Program-made: the position numbers and the translations under genes
From: Candidatus Thorarchaeota archaeon
Lineage (GTDB): Archaea; Asgardarchaeota; Thorarchaeia; Thorarchaeales; Thorarchaeaceae
Direction of reading: 5' to 3'
DNA length: 64,000 nt
Assembly (NCBI GenBank): GCA_021498125.1
Contig: JAIZWL010000009.1
Coordinates: 37,275-101,274, forward strand
Shown here: positions 63,923-64,000 of the stretch, piece after piece
How positions within the stretch are numbered: the stretch's first letter is position 1
Layout of the letters: every line of letters starts with the position of its first letter
Notes under the pieces: generated by a model
Databases searched by the model: none
Told to the model about the DNA's origin: nothing
What the model saw: the letters and a program-made list of their open reading frames with translations, nothing else

Positions 63923-64000
63923 TGTGGTGGTCTTTATAAAGGGCCTTGCAAAATCAGCACCCCCTCATCACCACTCCCCATAAAGACTTATGAGGCCCTC
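63923..64000 (+). repeat. Inverted copy of the CRISPR leader, running off the window
   Basis: All 78 bases are the exact reverse complement of 49383-49460, including the CTTTATAAAG TATA box (about 63932-63941). The identity ends at 63922/49461 on the inner side and is cut by the window edge on the outer side. Read rightward this is the leader of a second array. If the remaining leader is also conserved, its first repeat should begin near position 64031, that is about 31 bases past the window, and be transcribed to the right. Confidence 0.92.

Overview
The window reads as a piece of an archaeal chromosome, most likely from an Asgard archaeon of the Thorarchaeota type (inference). The archaeal signs are TTTATATA-type promoters, GGAGGTG ribosome binding sites, TrmB, PadR and Csa3 regulators, and a Sec11-type Ser/His signal peptidase. 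The Asgard signs are a stand-alone Ras-like GTPase, a seven-helix membrane protein ending in a longin/roadblock-like domain, large secreted beta-helix proteins, and a pair of proteins whose repeated module resembles the appendage of eukaryotic coat adaptors. No rRNA or tRNA gene was found.

Layout. 1-2.9 kb is an AT-rich island with a small membrane protein and a three-gene operon (Panacea-like, PIN-like, unknown alpha/beta protein). 3.2-6.8 kb holds two genes with three copies of a beta-sandwich + alpha/beta + zinc-ribbon module. 7-10 kb has a methyltransferase, a winged-helix regulator and a polytopic membrane protein. 10.7-25 kb is a cell-surface region: two paralogous secreted beta-helix proteins sharing an upstream 23-bp element, the 7TM protein, an orphan histidine kinase and a third anchored surface protein. 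25-36 kb is mostly housekeeping: aspartase, gamma-glutamyltransferase, GTPase, an Fe-S protein, a LURP-one-like protein, signal peptidase, an MFS transporter, an HhH protein and glycine C-acetyltransferase. 36-38.7 kb is an acquired XamI-like restriction-modification pair. 39-46.7 kb holds two regulated ABC exporter operons, one next to a TrmB regulator and one led by PadR, each with a palindromic operator candidate.

46.9-64 kb is a type I-D CRISPR-Cas island: a 32-repeat array transcribed on the minus strand, its leader, an adaptation operon (cas1-cas2-cas4), an effector operon (cas10d with the HD nuclease, an extra 204-residue gene, csc2, csc1, HD-less cas3', cas6, csa1), and a regulator operon (csa3-like plus a large double-winged-helix protein). 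The last 78 bases of the window are a perfect inverted copy of the array leader. A second array, transcribed the other way, should therefore start just outside the window, and the whole cas locus would sit between two divergently transcribed arrays.

The points most worth following are the inverted leader copy, the extra gene in the I-D effector operon (candidate dedicated small subunit), the appendage-like modules, and the three-gene island at the left end.
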